Positions 1 through 8,608 of a DNA stretch of 59,189 nucleotides are shown in pieces (the first letter of the stretch is position 1; each line of letters begins with the position of its first letter). This stretch comes from Bacteroidota bacterium (GTDB lineage: Bacteria; Bacteroidota; Bacteroidia; B-17B0; Aurantibacillaceae): positions 1-59,189 of the forward strand of contig JACCXH010000016.1 of assembly GCA_013697245.1 (NCBI GenBank). Reading direction: 5' to 3'. The notes under the pieces are model-generated. The model did no database searches. It was not told the DNA's origin and saw only the letters and a list, made by a program, of their open reading frames with translations. Position numbers and translations under genes: made by a program.

Positions 1-328
1 AAATTATCTGGCAAACTTCTGCATGTCCGGTTGTGCCGCTACACACTTCTTTATAAGAAGGGTTTTTTACTGTACCGCCGGCGTAACCACTTTTAATACT
101 TATTACCCCGTTAAGGCGTTGAAAAACTGCTTCCACGCACCAAAAACAACCTGCTCCAAAAGTAGCAGTGTCAATTGTGCTATTACTTGAATGAATGTTT
201 ACCGGTTGTGTGTTTGTTTCCATGTTCATAGTTACTTTATTTGGATTTGAAGCCTGGCCGCATCCTATCATAAAAAAGATAGCGGCAGCTTGAGTTATTG
301 CTGTTTTGAAATATGTTTTTATTTTCAT
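1..328 (-). CDS. msrA: Peptide methionine sulfoxide reductase MsrA, lipoprotein form (5' part only)
   Basis: The gene reads leftward from an ATG at 328 and is cut by the window edge, leaving about 109 N-terminal residues. MsrA reduces the S-epimer of methionine sulfoxide in oxidised proteins using a catalytic cysteine. The signature [12 protein letters not shown], with the catalytic Cys directly before FWC, is visible, followed by the conserved [12 protein letters not shown] and the start of TGHAEV. The N-terminus ([10 protein letters not shown], then a hydrophobic stretch ending MIGCGQ) is a lipoprotein signal with a lipobox, so the enzyme is probably anchored in the envelope rather than cytoplasmic. 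A linker of about 30 residues, rich in N, T and S, separates the lipobox from the catalytic domain. Whether an MsrB domain is fused downstream cannot be seen. Confidence 0.93.
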   Translation of the reverse strand, partial: MKIKTYFKTAITQAAAIFFMIGCGQASNPNKVTMNMETNTQPVNIHSSNSTIDTATFGAGCFWCVEAVFQRLNGVISIKSGYAGGTVKNPSYKEVCSGTTGHAEVCQII

Positions 329-480
329 CTTACTTTTTGTTATAACATATATACGATCAACAAGACAATAACTTACAAAAGAATTGAAAAATAATGTTAA
401 AAATTTCTTTAAAGAAAATTAGAATTTAAAAGAGTGGTGTAAAAAAGTAAGTAGTGGCGTATTTGTTTCAAAATAATCTT

Positions 481-1026
481 TTACTCTTTCTTTTGTTCAG
501 TACCATTATCAGAACCTTCCATTTTCTGCTCGCCTTCAATTGGCTGACCTTTTTTTGGTTTCTTAGGTTTTTTAGGTTTACCGCCTTTTTCACGTCCCGC
601 AAAATCGTAGAATTTTTTTGGCTTATCGCTTTTGGTCATTTTAATTGTTCCTTCTATGTCCCATTCTACATTTGTAAAATTAATGGTAATGGTTTGATCT
701 TTATCATCCGTAATAGTAGCTTCTACTTCTAATAAACGTACTTCTGTTTCCGTAGAGTCAACATAAATAGAATCTTTATTGATACGATATTTTAACCATT
801 TATATTGGTATTTATCAAATAAGAAATCGCTCCATAATTTACCATCTTTAAATTCCATTTTATCCATGGTAGATTTTTTTGCAACCGCCCCGTCTTTCAC
901 TTCAGTAATATTAATATTAAAGATGCGTTTGTGTAAAGGGTCTTTTTCGCCTTTAAACGCAAAAGACATTAATAAAATAACACCTAAGGCTAGAGCCGAG
1001 AGAGAGAATATTTTTTTGTTGTTCAT
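481..1026 (-). CDS. Exported protein of unknown function with Lys/Pro-rich tail
   Basis: This 181-residue protein is not recognised. Residues 1-24 form an export signal (MNNKKIFSLSALALG followed by hydrophobic residues). The middle (about 30-130) alternates polar and hydrophobic residues as a small beta-rich domain would. The C-terminus carries a low-complexity basic repeat (KKPKKPKKPKKG, about 150-162) followed by an acidic E/G/Q-rich end. It stands alone, convergent to nothing, and is separated from rarA by a 145-bp divergent spacer. The opposite-strand reading frames here are shadows. The export call is secure; the function is unknown. Confidence 0.75.
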   Translation of the reverse strand: MNNKKIFSLSALALGVILLMSFAFKGEKDPLHKRIFNINITEVKDGAVAKKSTMDKMEFKDGKLWSDFLFDKYQYKWLKYRINKDSIYVDSTETEVRLLEVEATITDDKDQTITINFTNVEWDIEGTIKMTKSDKPKKFYDFAGREKGGKPKKPKKPKKGQPIEGEQKMEGSDNGTEQKKE

Positions 1027-1171
1027 AGTTTATTTTAAAAAAGGTTACATGTAAGTTTTAGCTTTAATGGCATAAACCTTGAGGTTGCATAACAATTTAA
1101 ATCTTGGTAATTTTCCTTATGTAAAAATAGGAAATTATTATTTACTTAACCGTTAAAAATAATTAACAAAA

Positions 1172-2443
1172 ATGCAGCCATTAGCCGAAAGAATGCGTCC
1201 GAAGACCCTCGATCAATTCATTGGGCAACAACATATTATAGGCGCTGGCAGCGCTTTGCGCAATGCAATTCTACAAAACCTGCTTCCATCCATTATTTTT
1301 TGGGGCCCACCGGGTGTTGGCAAAACCTCTTTAGCCTTAATAATTGCCAGCGAATTAAAACGGCCATTTTACCATTTAAGCGCCATTAACAGTGGCGTAA
1401 AAGAAATACGCGAGGTTATAGAAAAAGCATCTGACAATAATATTTTTAACCAAAATAAACCTGTATTATTCATTGATGAGATCCATCGCTTTAGTAAATC
1501 GCAACAAGATTCTTTATTAGGTGCGGTAGAAAAAGGTGTGGTGACTTTAATTGGCGCCACTACCGAAAACCCTTCGTTTGAGGTTATTCCCGCCCTACTT
1601 TCACGCTGCCAAATATATGTCCTTAAAAATTTAGAAGAGCAAGAACTGGTCGATCTTTTTACGAATGCAATAAAGCAAGATGAGAGTTTAAAAATAAAAA
1701 ATATTGTTGTAAAAGAACATGAAGCATTATTGCGAATTAGCGGTGGCGATGCACGTAAATTATTAAATGCTTTAGAAATAGTCGTTAACAGTTCAACCGA
1801 TAATGCAGTTGAAATTACAAACAAGCTTGTGCTTACAGTAATACAACAGAATTTAGCGCTTTACGATAAAAGCGGTGAGCAACATTACGATATCATCTCT
1901 GCCTTTATTAAATCTATTAGAGGCAGCGATCCAAATGCTGCAGTATATTATCTTGCACGCATGATAAAAGGTGGCGAAGATCCATTATTTATTGCAAGAC
2001 GACTTTTAATTTTAGCGAGCGAAGATATTGGCAACGCTAACCCTAACGCATTGTTATTGGCAAATAATTGTTTTAACGCTGTAAATGTAATTGGCATGCC
2101 CGAATCGCGTATTATTTTAAGCCAGTGTGTTACTTATTTAGCCTGCAGCGCAAAAAGCAATGCCAGTTATATGGCCATTAACGAAGCCTCTGCACTTGTT
2201 GATAAAACCGGCGATCTGCCGGTGCCCTTGCATTTAAGAAACGCGCCTACCAAATTAATGAAGAATTTAAATTACGGCAAAGAATATAAATACGCCCACT
2301 CTTTTGACAATAATTTTATTGAGCAGGAATTTATGCCAGACCAAATTGCGGAAACAAAATTTTATGAACCCGGAAATAATGCTCGCGAACAGGAACAAAG
2401 AAATTATTTAAAAAAATTGTGGAAAGATAAATACGGGTATTGA
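1172..2443 (+). CDS. rarA: Replication-associated recombination protein A (RarA/MgsA AAA+ ATPase)
   Basis: This is a 423-residue AAA+ ATPase that acts at stalled replication forks and belongs to the clamp-loader superfamily. It begins with the family hallmark PLAERMRPKTLDQFIGQQH. Walker A (GPPGVGKT) lies at about residues 45-52, Walker B (LFIDEIHRF) at about 99-107, and the sensor 1 region (IGATTENPSF) near 130. The conserved C-terminal tetramerisation region follows (GGEDPLFIARRLLILASEDIGNANP, then the LPVPLHLRNAPTKLMK signature). Length is normal for the family. The start ATG lies directly before the conserved N-terminal motif. The gene is monocistronic and followed by the convergent PhnA-like gene. 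Confidence 0.96.
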   Translation: MQPLAERMRPKTLDQFIGQQHIIGAGSALRNAILQNLLPSIIFWGPPGVGKTSLALIIASELKRPFYHLSAINSGVKEIREVIEKASDNNIFNQNKPVLFIDEIHRFSKSQQDSLLGAVEKGVVTLIGATTENPSFEVIPALLSRCQIYVLKNLEEQELVDLFTNAIKQDESLKIKNIVVKEHEALLRISGGDARKLLNALEIVVNSSTDNAVEITNKLVLTVIQQNLALYDKSGEQHYDIISAFIKSIRGSDPNAAVYYLARMIKGGEDPLFIARRLLILASEDIGNANPNALLLANNCFNAVNVIGMPESRIILSQCVTYLACSAKSNASYMAINEASALVDKTGDLPVPLHLRNAPTKLMKNLNYGKEYKYAHSFDNNFIEQEFMPDQIAETKFYEPGNNAREQEQRNYLKKLWKDKYGY

Positions 2444-2530
2444 TCCATTGAAAATATGTTTCTACAGGCTCACCATGACTTTTCCTGTCACCCTGTCGCG
2501 ATATATATCGGGATGTAGAAGGGCAAACAT

Positions 2531-2740
2531 TTATCCTTTCTTCAAAAACTCAGTTCTCAAAACTATATTGCTTCCATCCACACGGCAATCTACCTCATCT
2601 GCATTATCGGTAAGCTTAATGTTCTTTATTACCTTACCCCTTTTTAAAACTAAAGAAGAGCCTTTTACTTTCAGGTCTTTTATCAAATGAACCGAGTCAC
2701 CGTTATTCAGAATTGTTCCATTACTGTCTTTTATATCCAT
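2531..2740 (-). CDS. PhnA/YjdM C-terminal-domain protein (zinc-ribbon-less)
   Basis: This 69-residue protein matches the C-terminal half of the PhnA (YjdM) family: VKDSNG-type opening (here IKDSNGTILNNGDSV), then the invariant LIKDLKVKGSSLVLKRGKV, and a Cys-Arg-Val-Asp-Gly segment near the end. Full-length PhnA proteins carry an N-terminal zinc ribbon of about 40 residues, which is absent here; no cysteine-rich coding sequence lies upstream of the ATG at 2740. Short forms of this kind are common in Bacteroidota. Despite the historic name, no role in phosphonate use is established. It is convergent with rarA. Confidence 0.8.
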   Translation of the reverse strand: MDIKDSNGTILNNGDSVHLIKDLKVKGSSLVLKRGKVIKNIKLTDNADEVDCRVDGSNIVLRTEFLKKG

Positions 2741-3049
2741 GCTGTTGTTTTTTAGAAATACAAAGTTAATTTTTTTAATGTGTTTTTTAATTTATTGTAG
2801 AATTTCTTGGACATATTGCTATTAAAGGGTTTTTACGATATCGCTTTGCGATATTCTATGTATTAAGTTCCTCACTTTGAGGCATGGGCTGAACGAATAT
2901 AACGCTAATTAATCTTGTTTTAATTTTATACAAAACCCTGCAAACAATGCCCCTATTGAGTTTCCTGCTTATTTATAAAAATAAAATAAATACGGGCATA
3001 ATTATATGAATCTATTATTAAAAAACATAAACTAAAAAAAATACCCAAA
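2741..3049. other. Divergent intergenic region with a short hairpin
   Basis: This spacer of about 310 bp separates the divergent PhnA-like and OmpA genes and must hold both promoters. It contains a perfect 7-bp hairpin, ATATCGC-TTT-GCGATAT, at 2838-2854. No tRNA, ORF with protein-like composition, or long repeat was found. The stretch before the OmpA ATG at 3050 is extremely A/T rich, as usual for highly expressed Bacteroidota genes. Confidence 0.4.
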
Positions 3050-4531
3050 ATGAAAAAATTATTACTCTTATGTGTTTATTGCTTAATAGCATTTACAACA
3101 CAATCACAAACAGAAGAAAAAAAATGGAACGTTGGTGTCCACGGTGGACTAATTCAATACAGCGGTGATATCGGAAGCGATTTTTACAAATCAGATCAGG
3201 CCTTTTATGGCTTTGCCGGTATTTCGGCTTCTCGCTTTTTAGGTAAACATTTTGATGTTTCGTTAGGATTTACACGTGGTGAGGTTGGTTATATCGACCA
3301 CACAAAAATAAATACTGTTGAAATACCAAATAATTTTTTGGTACGTCATAATACATCCAACCTATTATTTAATTTTTATTTTACCAAACCCGAAGCGGTT
3401 ATACGTCCTTTTATATCGGCGGGCGCAGGTGTTATTTGGTATGAAGCTGTTTATGCTATTAAACACGAACGTTTTGAATTTTCGGTTCCAACAGTTGGAG
3501 GCGGTATCAATTTCCGTTTAAGCCCTGTTGTTTCTTTAAGATTACAAGAATCTTTCTTATATACAACTACTGATAATATTGATCATCTTAATGCTAATGG
3601 AGATAATGACTTTTTATTATATCATAGTGCAGGTTTAACTTTTAACTTAGGTAAAAAGAAAGATGCTGATAAAGATGGTGTTTCTGACAAAAAAGATAAA
3701 TGCCCGGGTACTCCAATCGGTGTTGGTGTTGATGCTGTTGGTTGTCCTGTTGATAGGGATGGTGATGGTGTAGCTGATTACCTTGATAATTGTGCTGATA
3801 TTGCTGGCCTTCCTTCATTAAAAGGTTGTCCGGATAAAGATCTTGATGGTATTACTGACAAAGAAGACCGTTGCCCCGATGTATTTGGTGCTGCAGAATT
3901 TAAAGGCTGTCCTGATACAGACAAAGACGGTGTAGTTGATATTGATGATAAATGTCCTGGAACAAAATCGGGATATAAAGTTGATGCAACGGGTTGTACT
4001 TTAGATAATGACAAAGATGGTGTGGTTAACGAAGATGATGCATGTCCGGATAAAGCAGGTATCTTAGCTTTTAAAGGTTGTCCTGATTCTGATGGTGACG
4101 GTGTTGCCGATAACGAAGACCGTTGTCCTTCTGTAAAAGGTACAATTGCTAACAAAGGTTGTCCTGAAATAGCAAGAGAAGATATCGTAAAAATTAATGT
4201 TATTGCCAGCAAAATTTATTTTGAAACCGGTAGCGATAAATTAAAATTGATTTCTAACTCACAATTAGATGACCTTGCTTCGATCTTACAACGTTATGAT
4301 GGTGTTACTTTAACAGTAGAAGGCCATACTGATAATGTGGGTGATGATGCTTATAACATGACTCTTTCTCAAAAAAGAACAGAATCAGTTAAATCTTATT
4401 TAGAATCTAAAGGTATTGCTGCTTCCCGCTTAAATGCGATTGGTTATGGAGAAACAAAGCCGGTTGCCGATAATAAAACTGCTGCTGGTAAAGCCAAAAA
4501 CAGAAGGGTTGAACTTAAAACTTCATACTAA
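3050..4531 (+). CDS. OmpA-family outer-membrane protein with thrombospondin type-3 repeats
   Basis: This 493-residue outer-membrane protein has a signal peptide at residues 1-19 (cleaved after TQSQ) and a small beta-barrel domain at about 20-200 (alternating aromatic strands, GxG turns). A calcium-binding thrombospondin type-3 repeat stalk follows at about 202-375, with repeated DxDxDGVxDxxDxCP units and paired cysteines. An OmpA C-terminal peptidoglycan-binding domain occupies about 385-493 and carries the motif TVEGHTDNVGDDAYNMTLSQKR. The architecture matches abundant Bacteroidota OmpA/OprF-like porins that tether the outer membrane to the wall. It is a single-gene transcript ending at the strong terminator at 4560-4592. 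Confidence 0.92.
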   Translation: MKKLLLLCVYCLIAFTTQSQTEEKKWNVGVHGGLIQYSGDIGSDFYKSDQAFYGFAGISASRFLGKHFDVSLGFTRGEVGYIDHTKINTVEIPNNFLVRHNTSNLLFNFYFTKPEAVIRPFISAGAGVIWYEAVYAIKHERFEFSVPTVGGGINFRLSPVVSLRLQESFLYTTTDNIDHLNANGDNDFLLYHSAGLTFNLGKKKDADKDGVSDKKDKCPGTPIGVGVDAVGCPVDRDGDGVADYLDNCADIAGLPSLKGCPDKDLDGITDKEDRCPDVFGAAEFKGCPDTDKDGVVDIDDKCPGTKSGYKVDATGCTLDNDKDGVVNEDDACPDKAGILAFKGCPDSDGDGVADNEDRCPSVKGTIANKGCPEIAREDIVKINVIASKIYFETGSDKLKLISNSQLDDLASILQRYDGVTLTVEGHTDNVGDDAYNMTLSQKRTESVKSYLESKGIAASRLNAIGYGETKPVADNKTAAGKAKNRRVELKTSY

Positions 4532-4559
4532 ATAAAAAAAAACAAATTACTTAATTTCC

Positions 4560-4600
4560 AAGAACCCTGTAAATAGTATTTACGGGGTTCTTTATTTTTT
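4560..4600 (+). terminator. Rho-independent terminator of the OmpA gene
   Basis: A 16-bp stem (AAGAACCCTGTAAATA pairing with TATTTACGGGGTTCTT, one G:T pair) has a one-base apparent loop and is followed by a T-rich run. It begins 29 bp after the stop codon at 4531. Confidence 0.88.
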
Positions 4601-4644
4601 ATTCAGGTGGTTTCATTTTGTAAATTAGTTGCTAAAAAAATAAA

Positions 4645-5217
4645 ATGAAAATACTTGGATTAATAGGAGGCATTAGCTGGGTTTCAACAATAGATTATTA
4701 TAGGGCAATTAATAAAGGCATAAATGAAAAGCTTGGTGGTTTAAATTTTTCAAAGTGTATTATCTATTCTTTTAATTATTCGGATATTAAAAAGAATAAT
4801 GATAACAACGATTGGGAATCTAATTTCAAAATGATATAAGAAGCCTGCGAACATTTAAAAAACAGCGGAGTTGAGGCGATAATACTTTGTGCCAATACCA
4901 TGCATTTAATTGCCGACAGAGTTGAAAAAAAAGTGGGTTTACCGGTAATACATATTGCAACTGCTACCGCTACTGAAATAAAAAAACAAGATTTAAAAAA
5001 AGTGGCTTTGCTTGGAACTAAATTTACAATGGAGCTGGATTTTTTCAGATCAAGATGGGGAGAGAAAATATATAACAACATTAATTCATCTATAGGCTGG
5101 GATGGTTATAAGGACGGACAGCTTTGCAAAGACGATGTTTATACCTATAAGATACTTGTAACAAATTTGTATAACGCCCAAAAGGAGTATGTAGGGCATG
5201 TGACACTCGTGAGGTAA
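4645..5217 (+). pseudogene. Aspartate/glutamate racemase remnant fused in frame to a T9SS type-B C-terminal sorting domain
   Basis: Codons 1-134 are a PLP-independent amino-acid racemase: MKILGLIGGISWVST at the N-terminus, then after an in-frame TAA stop (4837-4839, codon 65) the frame continues with the active-site segment LCANTMHLIAD and ALLGTKFTMELDFF. The second catalytic cysteine half (the GCTE region) is missing. From about 5047 the same frame reads RWGEKIYNN, GWDGYKDGQ, DDVYTYKI and ends YVGHVTLVR, which is the consensus of the Bacteroidota gliding-motility-associated (type B) C-terminal domain that directs secretion through T9SS. The gene is therefore a chimera produced by deletion or recombination and also carries a nonsense codon, so a working racemase is very unlikely. 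Confidence 0.85.
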
Positions 5218-5288
5218 TGATAGAGCGCAGATCGAAATGATTAATTATGATAAGAGAAGTGATCTTGTCATGATCGTTCCAATATCCT

Positions 5289-7385
5289 TTATCCAATTTT
5301 ACTCCAGTTAGGCCGGTTTTGTTGTTGAAGTGTTAATTGTTTTTCGTAAACTTTATTTTTTTCAAGATCAAAATTTACATCTTCATCTAAAATAGATTGA
5401 GCTGCCTGTCTTGCCAATTGTAAGATCTGGCCATCCTGCGCAAGGTTTGCCAGTTTAAGATCCATTACCCCGCTTTGCTGGGTACCTTCAATATCACCGG
5501 GTCCGCGTAATTTAAGATCCACTTCGCTTATTTCAAAACCATCATTGGTGCGCACCATGGTCTCCATTCTCATGCGACTATCTACACCAAGTTTATAGCC
5601 CGTTAACAGCAAACAATAACTTTGATCGGCACCACGACCCACCCTGCCGCGTAATTGATGTAATTGCGATAATCCAAAACGTTCGGCACTTTCAATTACC
5701 ATTACACTTGCATTTGGAACGTTAACACCAACTTCAATTACAGTTGTTGCCACCATTATTTGTGTTTCGCCTTTTACAAAACGTTGCATTTCAAATTCTT
5801 TTTGATCGTTGGTAAGTTTTCCGTGTACGATACTTATTTGATAATTTGGTGGTGGAAATTCATGTACGATATTATCGCAGCCCTGTTGCAGGTTTTGATA
5901 ATCCATTTTTTCGCTTTCTTTAATTAAAGGAAAAACAACATACACTTGCCTGCCTAAGGCAATTTGTTCGCGCATAAAACCATACACGCGCAAACGGTGA
6001 TTCTCCATAAAGTGTAAGGTCTTAATTGGTTTTCTGCCGGGCGGCAATTCGTCGATCAAACTTGTATCAAGGTCGCCATACAAGGTCATTGCTAAGGTGC
6101 GCGGTATGGGTGTTGCAGTCATTATCAACATATGGGGTGGCATACTGTTCTTTGCTCTTAATTTTGCGCGTTGCGCCACGCCAAAACGATGTTGCTCATC
6201 AATAACAACAAATCCAAGATTCTTAAATTGTACAATATCTTCAATAAGTGCGTGTGTACCGATTAATATTTTTATTTCGCCGCTTAATAATTTAGCGTGA
6301 AGCAATTTTCTTTCTTTTGTTTTTGTTGAACCGGTAAGGATCGAAACTTCAATATCCATTGCTCCCAATAACTCTTTAAAAGTTATAAAATGTTGTTGCG
6401 CTAAAATTTCTGTTGGTGCCATGATGCAGGTTTGAAAACCATTATCAATTGCCAGTAGCATGCTCATTAATGCCACCATCGTTTTACCACTACCAACATC
6501 ACCCTGTAATAAACGGTTCATTTGCCTGCCACTGCCAACATCCAGGCGAATCTCCTTTAAAACCCGTTTTTGCGCATTGGTCAATTCGAAAGGTAAATAA
6601 TTAGTAAAAAAATCATTAAAATGCGTTCCTACTTTAGAAAACACAAAGCCACGAACCGTTATGGCACGCACTTTATTTAATTTTAATAAACGAAGTTGGA
6701 TATAAAATAATTCGTCAAATTTTATCCTTAGTTCTGCATCCTTTAACTGCTGGGCACTTTGGGGGCAATGAATTTGTTTAAAAGCGGTAAACCTGTCAAT
6801 TAATTTATGATCTGTTCTTACTTCACGACTTAAGGTCTCATCAATATGTTGTGACTGTAGTTGATTGATAAGGCCACGAATTGTTTTTCGAATGCCTTCA
6901 CTATCCAAACCTTTTATTTTTAATTTCTCGGTAGAATTGTATACTGCCTGAAAGGCTGATTGCTGCGCTAAAAGATCATCGCTAACCAAGTCGATATCCG
7001 GATGCGCTAAATTAAACCTGCGGTTAAAGGCAGTGGGTTTTCCAAATACAACATATTCTTTTCCCACCAATAATTTTTGAGCCATCCAATTGTAGCCTTT
7101 AAAAAAAACAAGTTCAATAATGCCGGTATTATCTCTGAATTGAACTACCAAACGTTTAGCTTGTTTTTGGCCGACTATTTCAAGACTATCAACTATTCCT
7201 TTGATCTGTACATACTGTGTTTCGTCATGGATCTCTTTTATGCTAATAAATTTTGTCCTGTCTACATACCTAAAAGGATAATAGGTTAACAGATCATAAT
7301 AGGTATGGATGTTGAGTTCTTTCTTTAACACCTCGGCGCGTTGCGGACCAATGCCTTTTAAATATACAATCGGGGTGTCTAACAT
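5289..7385 (-). CDS. recG: ATP-dependent DNA helicase RecG
   Basis: This 698-residue branch-migrating helicase regresses stalled forks and processes Holliday junctions. The N-terminal wedge/OB-fold domain (about 1-230) opens with the conserved YLKGIGPQRAEVLKKELNI and DLLTYYPFRYVDRT. Helicase motif I (GDVGSGKT) lies near residue 295, motif II is DEQH in VIDEQHRFG, motif III is TATPIPRT, and motif VI is QLRGRVGRG. The characteristic RecG TRG region near the end is present (RTNDGFEISEVDLKLRGPGDIEGTQQSG). Length is typical. The ATG at 7385 directly precedes the conserved N-terminus. The neighbouring plus-strand gene at 7474 is divergent. Confidence 0.97.
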   Translation of the reverse strand: MLDTPIVYLKGIGPQRAEVLKKELNIHTYYDLLTYYPFRYVDRTKFISIKEIHDETQYVQIKGIVDSLEIVGQKQAKRLVVQFRDNTGIIELVFFKGYNWMAQKLLVGKEYVVFGKPTAFNRRFNLAHPDIDLVSDDLLAQQSAFQAVYNSTEKLKIKGLDSEGIRKTIRGLINQLQSQHIDETLSREVRTDHKLIDRFTAFKQIHCPQSAQQLKDAELRIKFDELFYIQLRLLKLNKVRAITVRGFVFSKVGTHFNDFFTNYLPFELTNAQKRVLKEIRLDVGSGRQMNRLLQGDVGSGKTMVALMSMLLAIDNGFQTCIMAPTEILAQQHFITFKELLGAMDIEVSILTGSTKTKERKLLHAKLLSGEIKILIGTHALIEDIVQFKNLGFVVIDEQHRFGVAQRAKLRAKNSMPPHMLIMTATPIPRTLAMTLYGDLDTSLIDELPPGRKPIKTLHFMENHRLRVYGFMREQIALGRQVYVVFPLIKESEKMDYQNLQQGCDNIVHEFPPPNYQISIVHGKLTNDQKEFEMQRFVKGETQIMVATTVIEVGVNVPNASVMVIESAERFGLSQLHQLRGRVGRGADQSYCLLLTGYKLGVDSRMRMETMVRTNDGFEISEVDLKLRGPGDIEGTQQSGVMDLKLANLAQDGQILQLARQAAQSILDEDVNFDLEKNKVYEKQLTLQQQNRPNWSKIG

Positions 7386-7458
7386 TGGGAACTAAATTAC
7401 TACAAGTACTTTGTTGAAACAATTGAATAACCAGCAGGATTAAAAAGAGTTATAAACG

Positions 7459-7466
7459 TAATTTTG
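7459..7466 (+). promoter_or_regulatory. Bacteroidota -7 box TAATTTTG close to a start codon
   Basis: An exact TAnnTTTG match lies only 7 nt upstream of the ATG at 7474. If used, transcription would start at or very near the ATG, giving a leaderless or nearly leaderless mRNA. Assignment is from the motif alone. Confidence 0.45.
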
Positions 7467-7473
7467 TTCGGGG

Positions 7474-8148
7474 ATGAAAAAAAATCGGGTTTTACTTTTT
7501 TTGTTTTTGTATTGTGGCATTGTAAACGCGCAATTCCTGGATACGCTGCACGATGTGTTCACTCACAAATCAAGTATTGATGCGCGATTAGAATCGAGGA
7601 ACAGTTTTATTGACAACCAATTAATAAGCGTTACGGGCGTGCGCCTTGGCGTGGCCTTTCAGCGAAAATTAAGGGTTGGCGGCGGTATTAGCTGGTTAAA
7701 ATCGGATTTTAAAAAAGATTTTTACCTTCCAAACGAAAGTGGTAAAACAGATACCATTACCAAACATTTAAAGATGGCCTACCTGGCCTACTATATTGAT
7801 TTTGTTTTTTATAAGACCAAGCGCTGGCAGCTGAGCGTGCCTATACAAGCAGGTTCTGGATTTACCTGGTGGCAACAGAACAAAACTTATTCGTTTAACG
7901 GGCCGGGCAAAAAATACTTCTTATTTTTATACGAACCCGGTATTACCGCGCAATTTAAAGTGTTTAAATGGTTTGGACTTGGTGCCGATGTAGCTTATCG
8001 TTTTACGATGGTAAACAACAAAAAAATAGGCGAACATTTAAATTCGCCTACGTATAGTTTTAAAATACTAATTTGGTTCGATCAGTTATTTTATGAGTTT
8101 TTGCCCAATTCTAAAATAACCAAAAAATATGGTCCTGCTGTTTGGTAA
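7474..8148 (+). CDS. Predicted outer-membrane beta-barrel protein, unknown function
   Basis: This 224-residue protein is not assigned to a named family. A signal peptide (residues 1-19, MKKNRVLLFLFLYCGIVNAQ) is followed by a sequence with the alternating pattern of beta-barrel strands, many aromatic residues at strand ends (GISWLKSDF, YLAYYIDFVFYKTKRWQLSV, GLGADVAYRF), and no hydrophobic helix. It resembles in layout the 235-residue protein at 39693-40400 (a conserved RWxGLG-type strand near the C-terminal third), suggesting the same loose porin-like family. It is convergent with and immediately abuts the minus-strand gene ending at 8149. Confidence 0.7.
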   Translation: MKKNRVLLFLFLYCGIVNAQFLDTLHDVFTHKSSIDARLESRNSFIDNQLISVTGVRLGVAFQRKLRVGGGISWLKSDFKKDFYLPNESGKTDTITKHLKMAYLAYYIDFVFYKTKRWQLSVPIQAGSGFTWWQQNKTYSFNGPGKKYFLFLYEPGITAQFKVFKWFGLGADVAYRFTMVNNKKIGEHLNSPTYSFKILIWFDQLFYEFLPNSKITKKYGPAVW

Positions 8149-8493
8149 TTAAGAGATCTTAACTGCTTCGTAACATTTAAATTCTCCTGCAGCACCTAGA
8201 TATTCCGCATCTACATCTACAAGTCCAACTTTTTTAACCTGCTCTTTTGTAAGCGGTTTACTGGGCGTCCAACGATCGTCAACCAATTTAAGATCTACAT
8301 CCTTATTGGTAAGTACTTGGTTAAGTTGTTTTTGAGTTAAAAATAAAACACCATCCTCTTCATCTTCGCTTTCGGCATTTAATAAGGTGCCTACTAATTT
8401 TAGTTTAGGAACTTCGGGTTTATATTTGAACTCTAAGCCTTCTTGCGAGTTAATTTCTATATAATTGATCCCAGTAATATGAATTTCAGCCAT
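8149..8493 (-). CDS. Small conserved-looking protein of unknown function
   Basis: This 114-residue protein has no signal peptide or membrane segment and is therefore probably cytoplasmic. It is acidic, with an ESEDEEDGVLF stretch near residue 43, and rich in Val, Leu and Lys. No catalytic motif is recognisable. Codon use and base composition are like those of its neighbours, and its start ATG at 8493 is the first in the frame. Its stop codon touches the stop of the convergent gene at 8148. Confidence 0.6.
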   Translation of the reverse strand: MAEIHITGINYIEINSQEGLEFKYKPEVPKLKLVGTLLNAESEDEEDGVLFLTQKQLNQVLTNKDVDLKLVDDRWTPSKPLTKEQVKKVGLVDVDAEYLGAAGEFKCYEAVKIS

Positions 8494-8608
8494 TGTATAA
8501 TAGTTTTTGCAATTTTACTAATAATAGGCAAGTTTAGCAATAAATCAGCTCAAATTTTCAATAATTTGTTAAATTTTTTTAGCTATACATATGTCCCTTT
8601 TTGTTTAT

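Noticed and set aside
454-1054. Two plus-strand open frames of about 90 codons
   Set aside because: They are antisense to the exported protein gene at 481-1026, have skewed composition and no start context.
2455-2530. Palindromic ATATATAT stretch between rarA and the PhnA-like gene as a terminator
   Set aside because: The stem is short and AT-only in its core with a mismatch, and there is no T-run; not strong enough to list.
2448-2690. Plus-strand frame following rarA
   Set aside because: It covers the spacer and the reverse of the PhnA-like gene; no protein-family signal.
3650-4170. Tandem near-identical units that could look like a repeat array
   Set aside because: They encode DxDxDG calcium-binding protein repeats and have no constant spacer or palindromic unit, so this is not a CRISPR array.
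3778-4212. Minus-strand frame of 144 codons with repeated SLS/SGQP segments
   Set aside because: It is the reverse reading of the thrombospondin type-3 repeats of the OmpA gene; the repetition is inherited from that gene.
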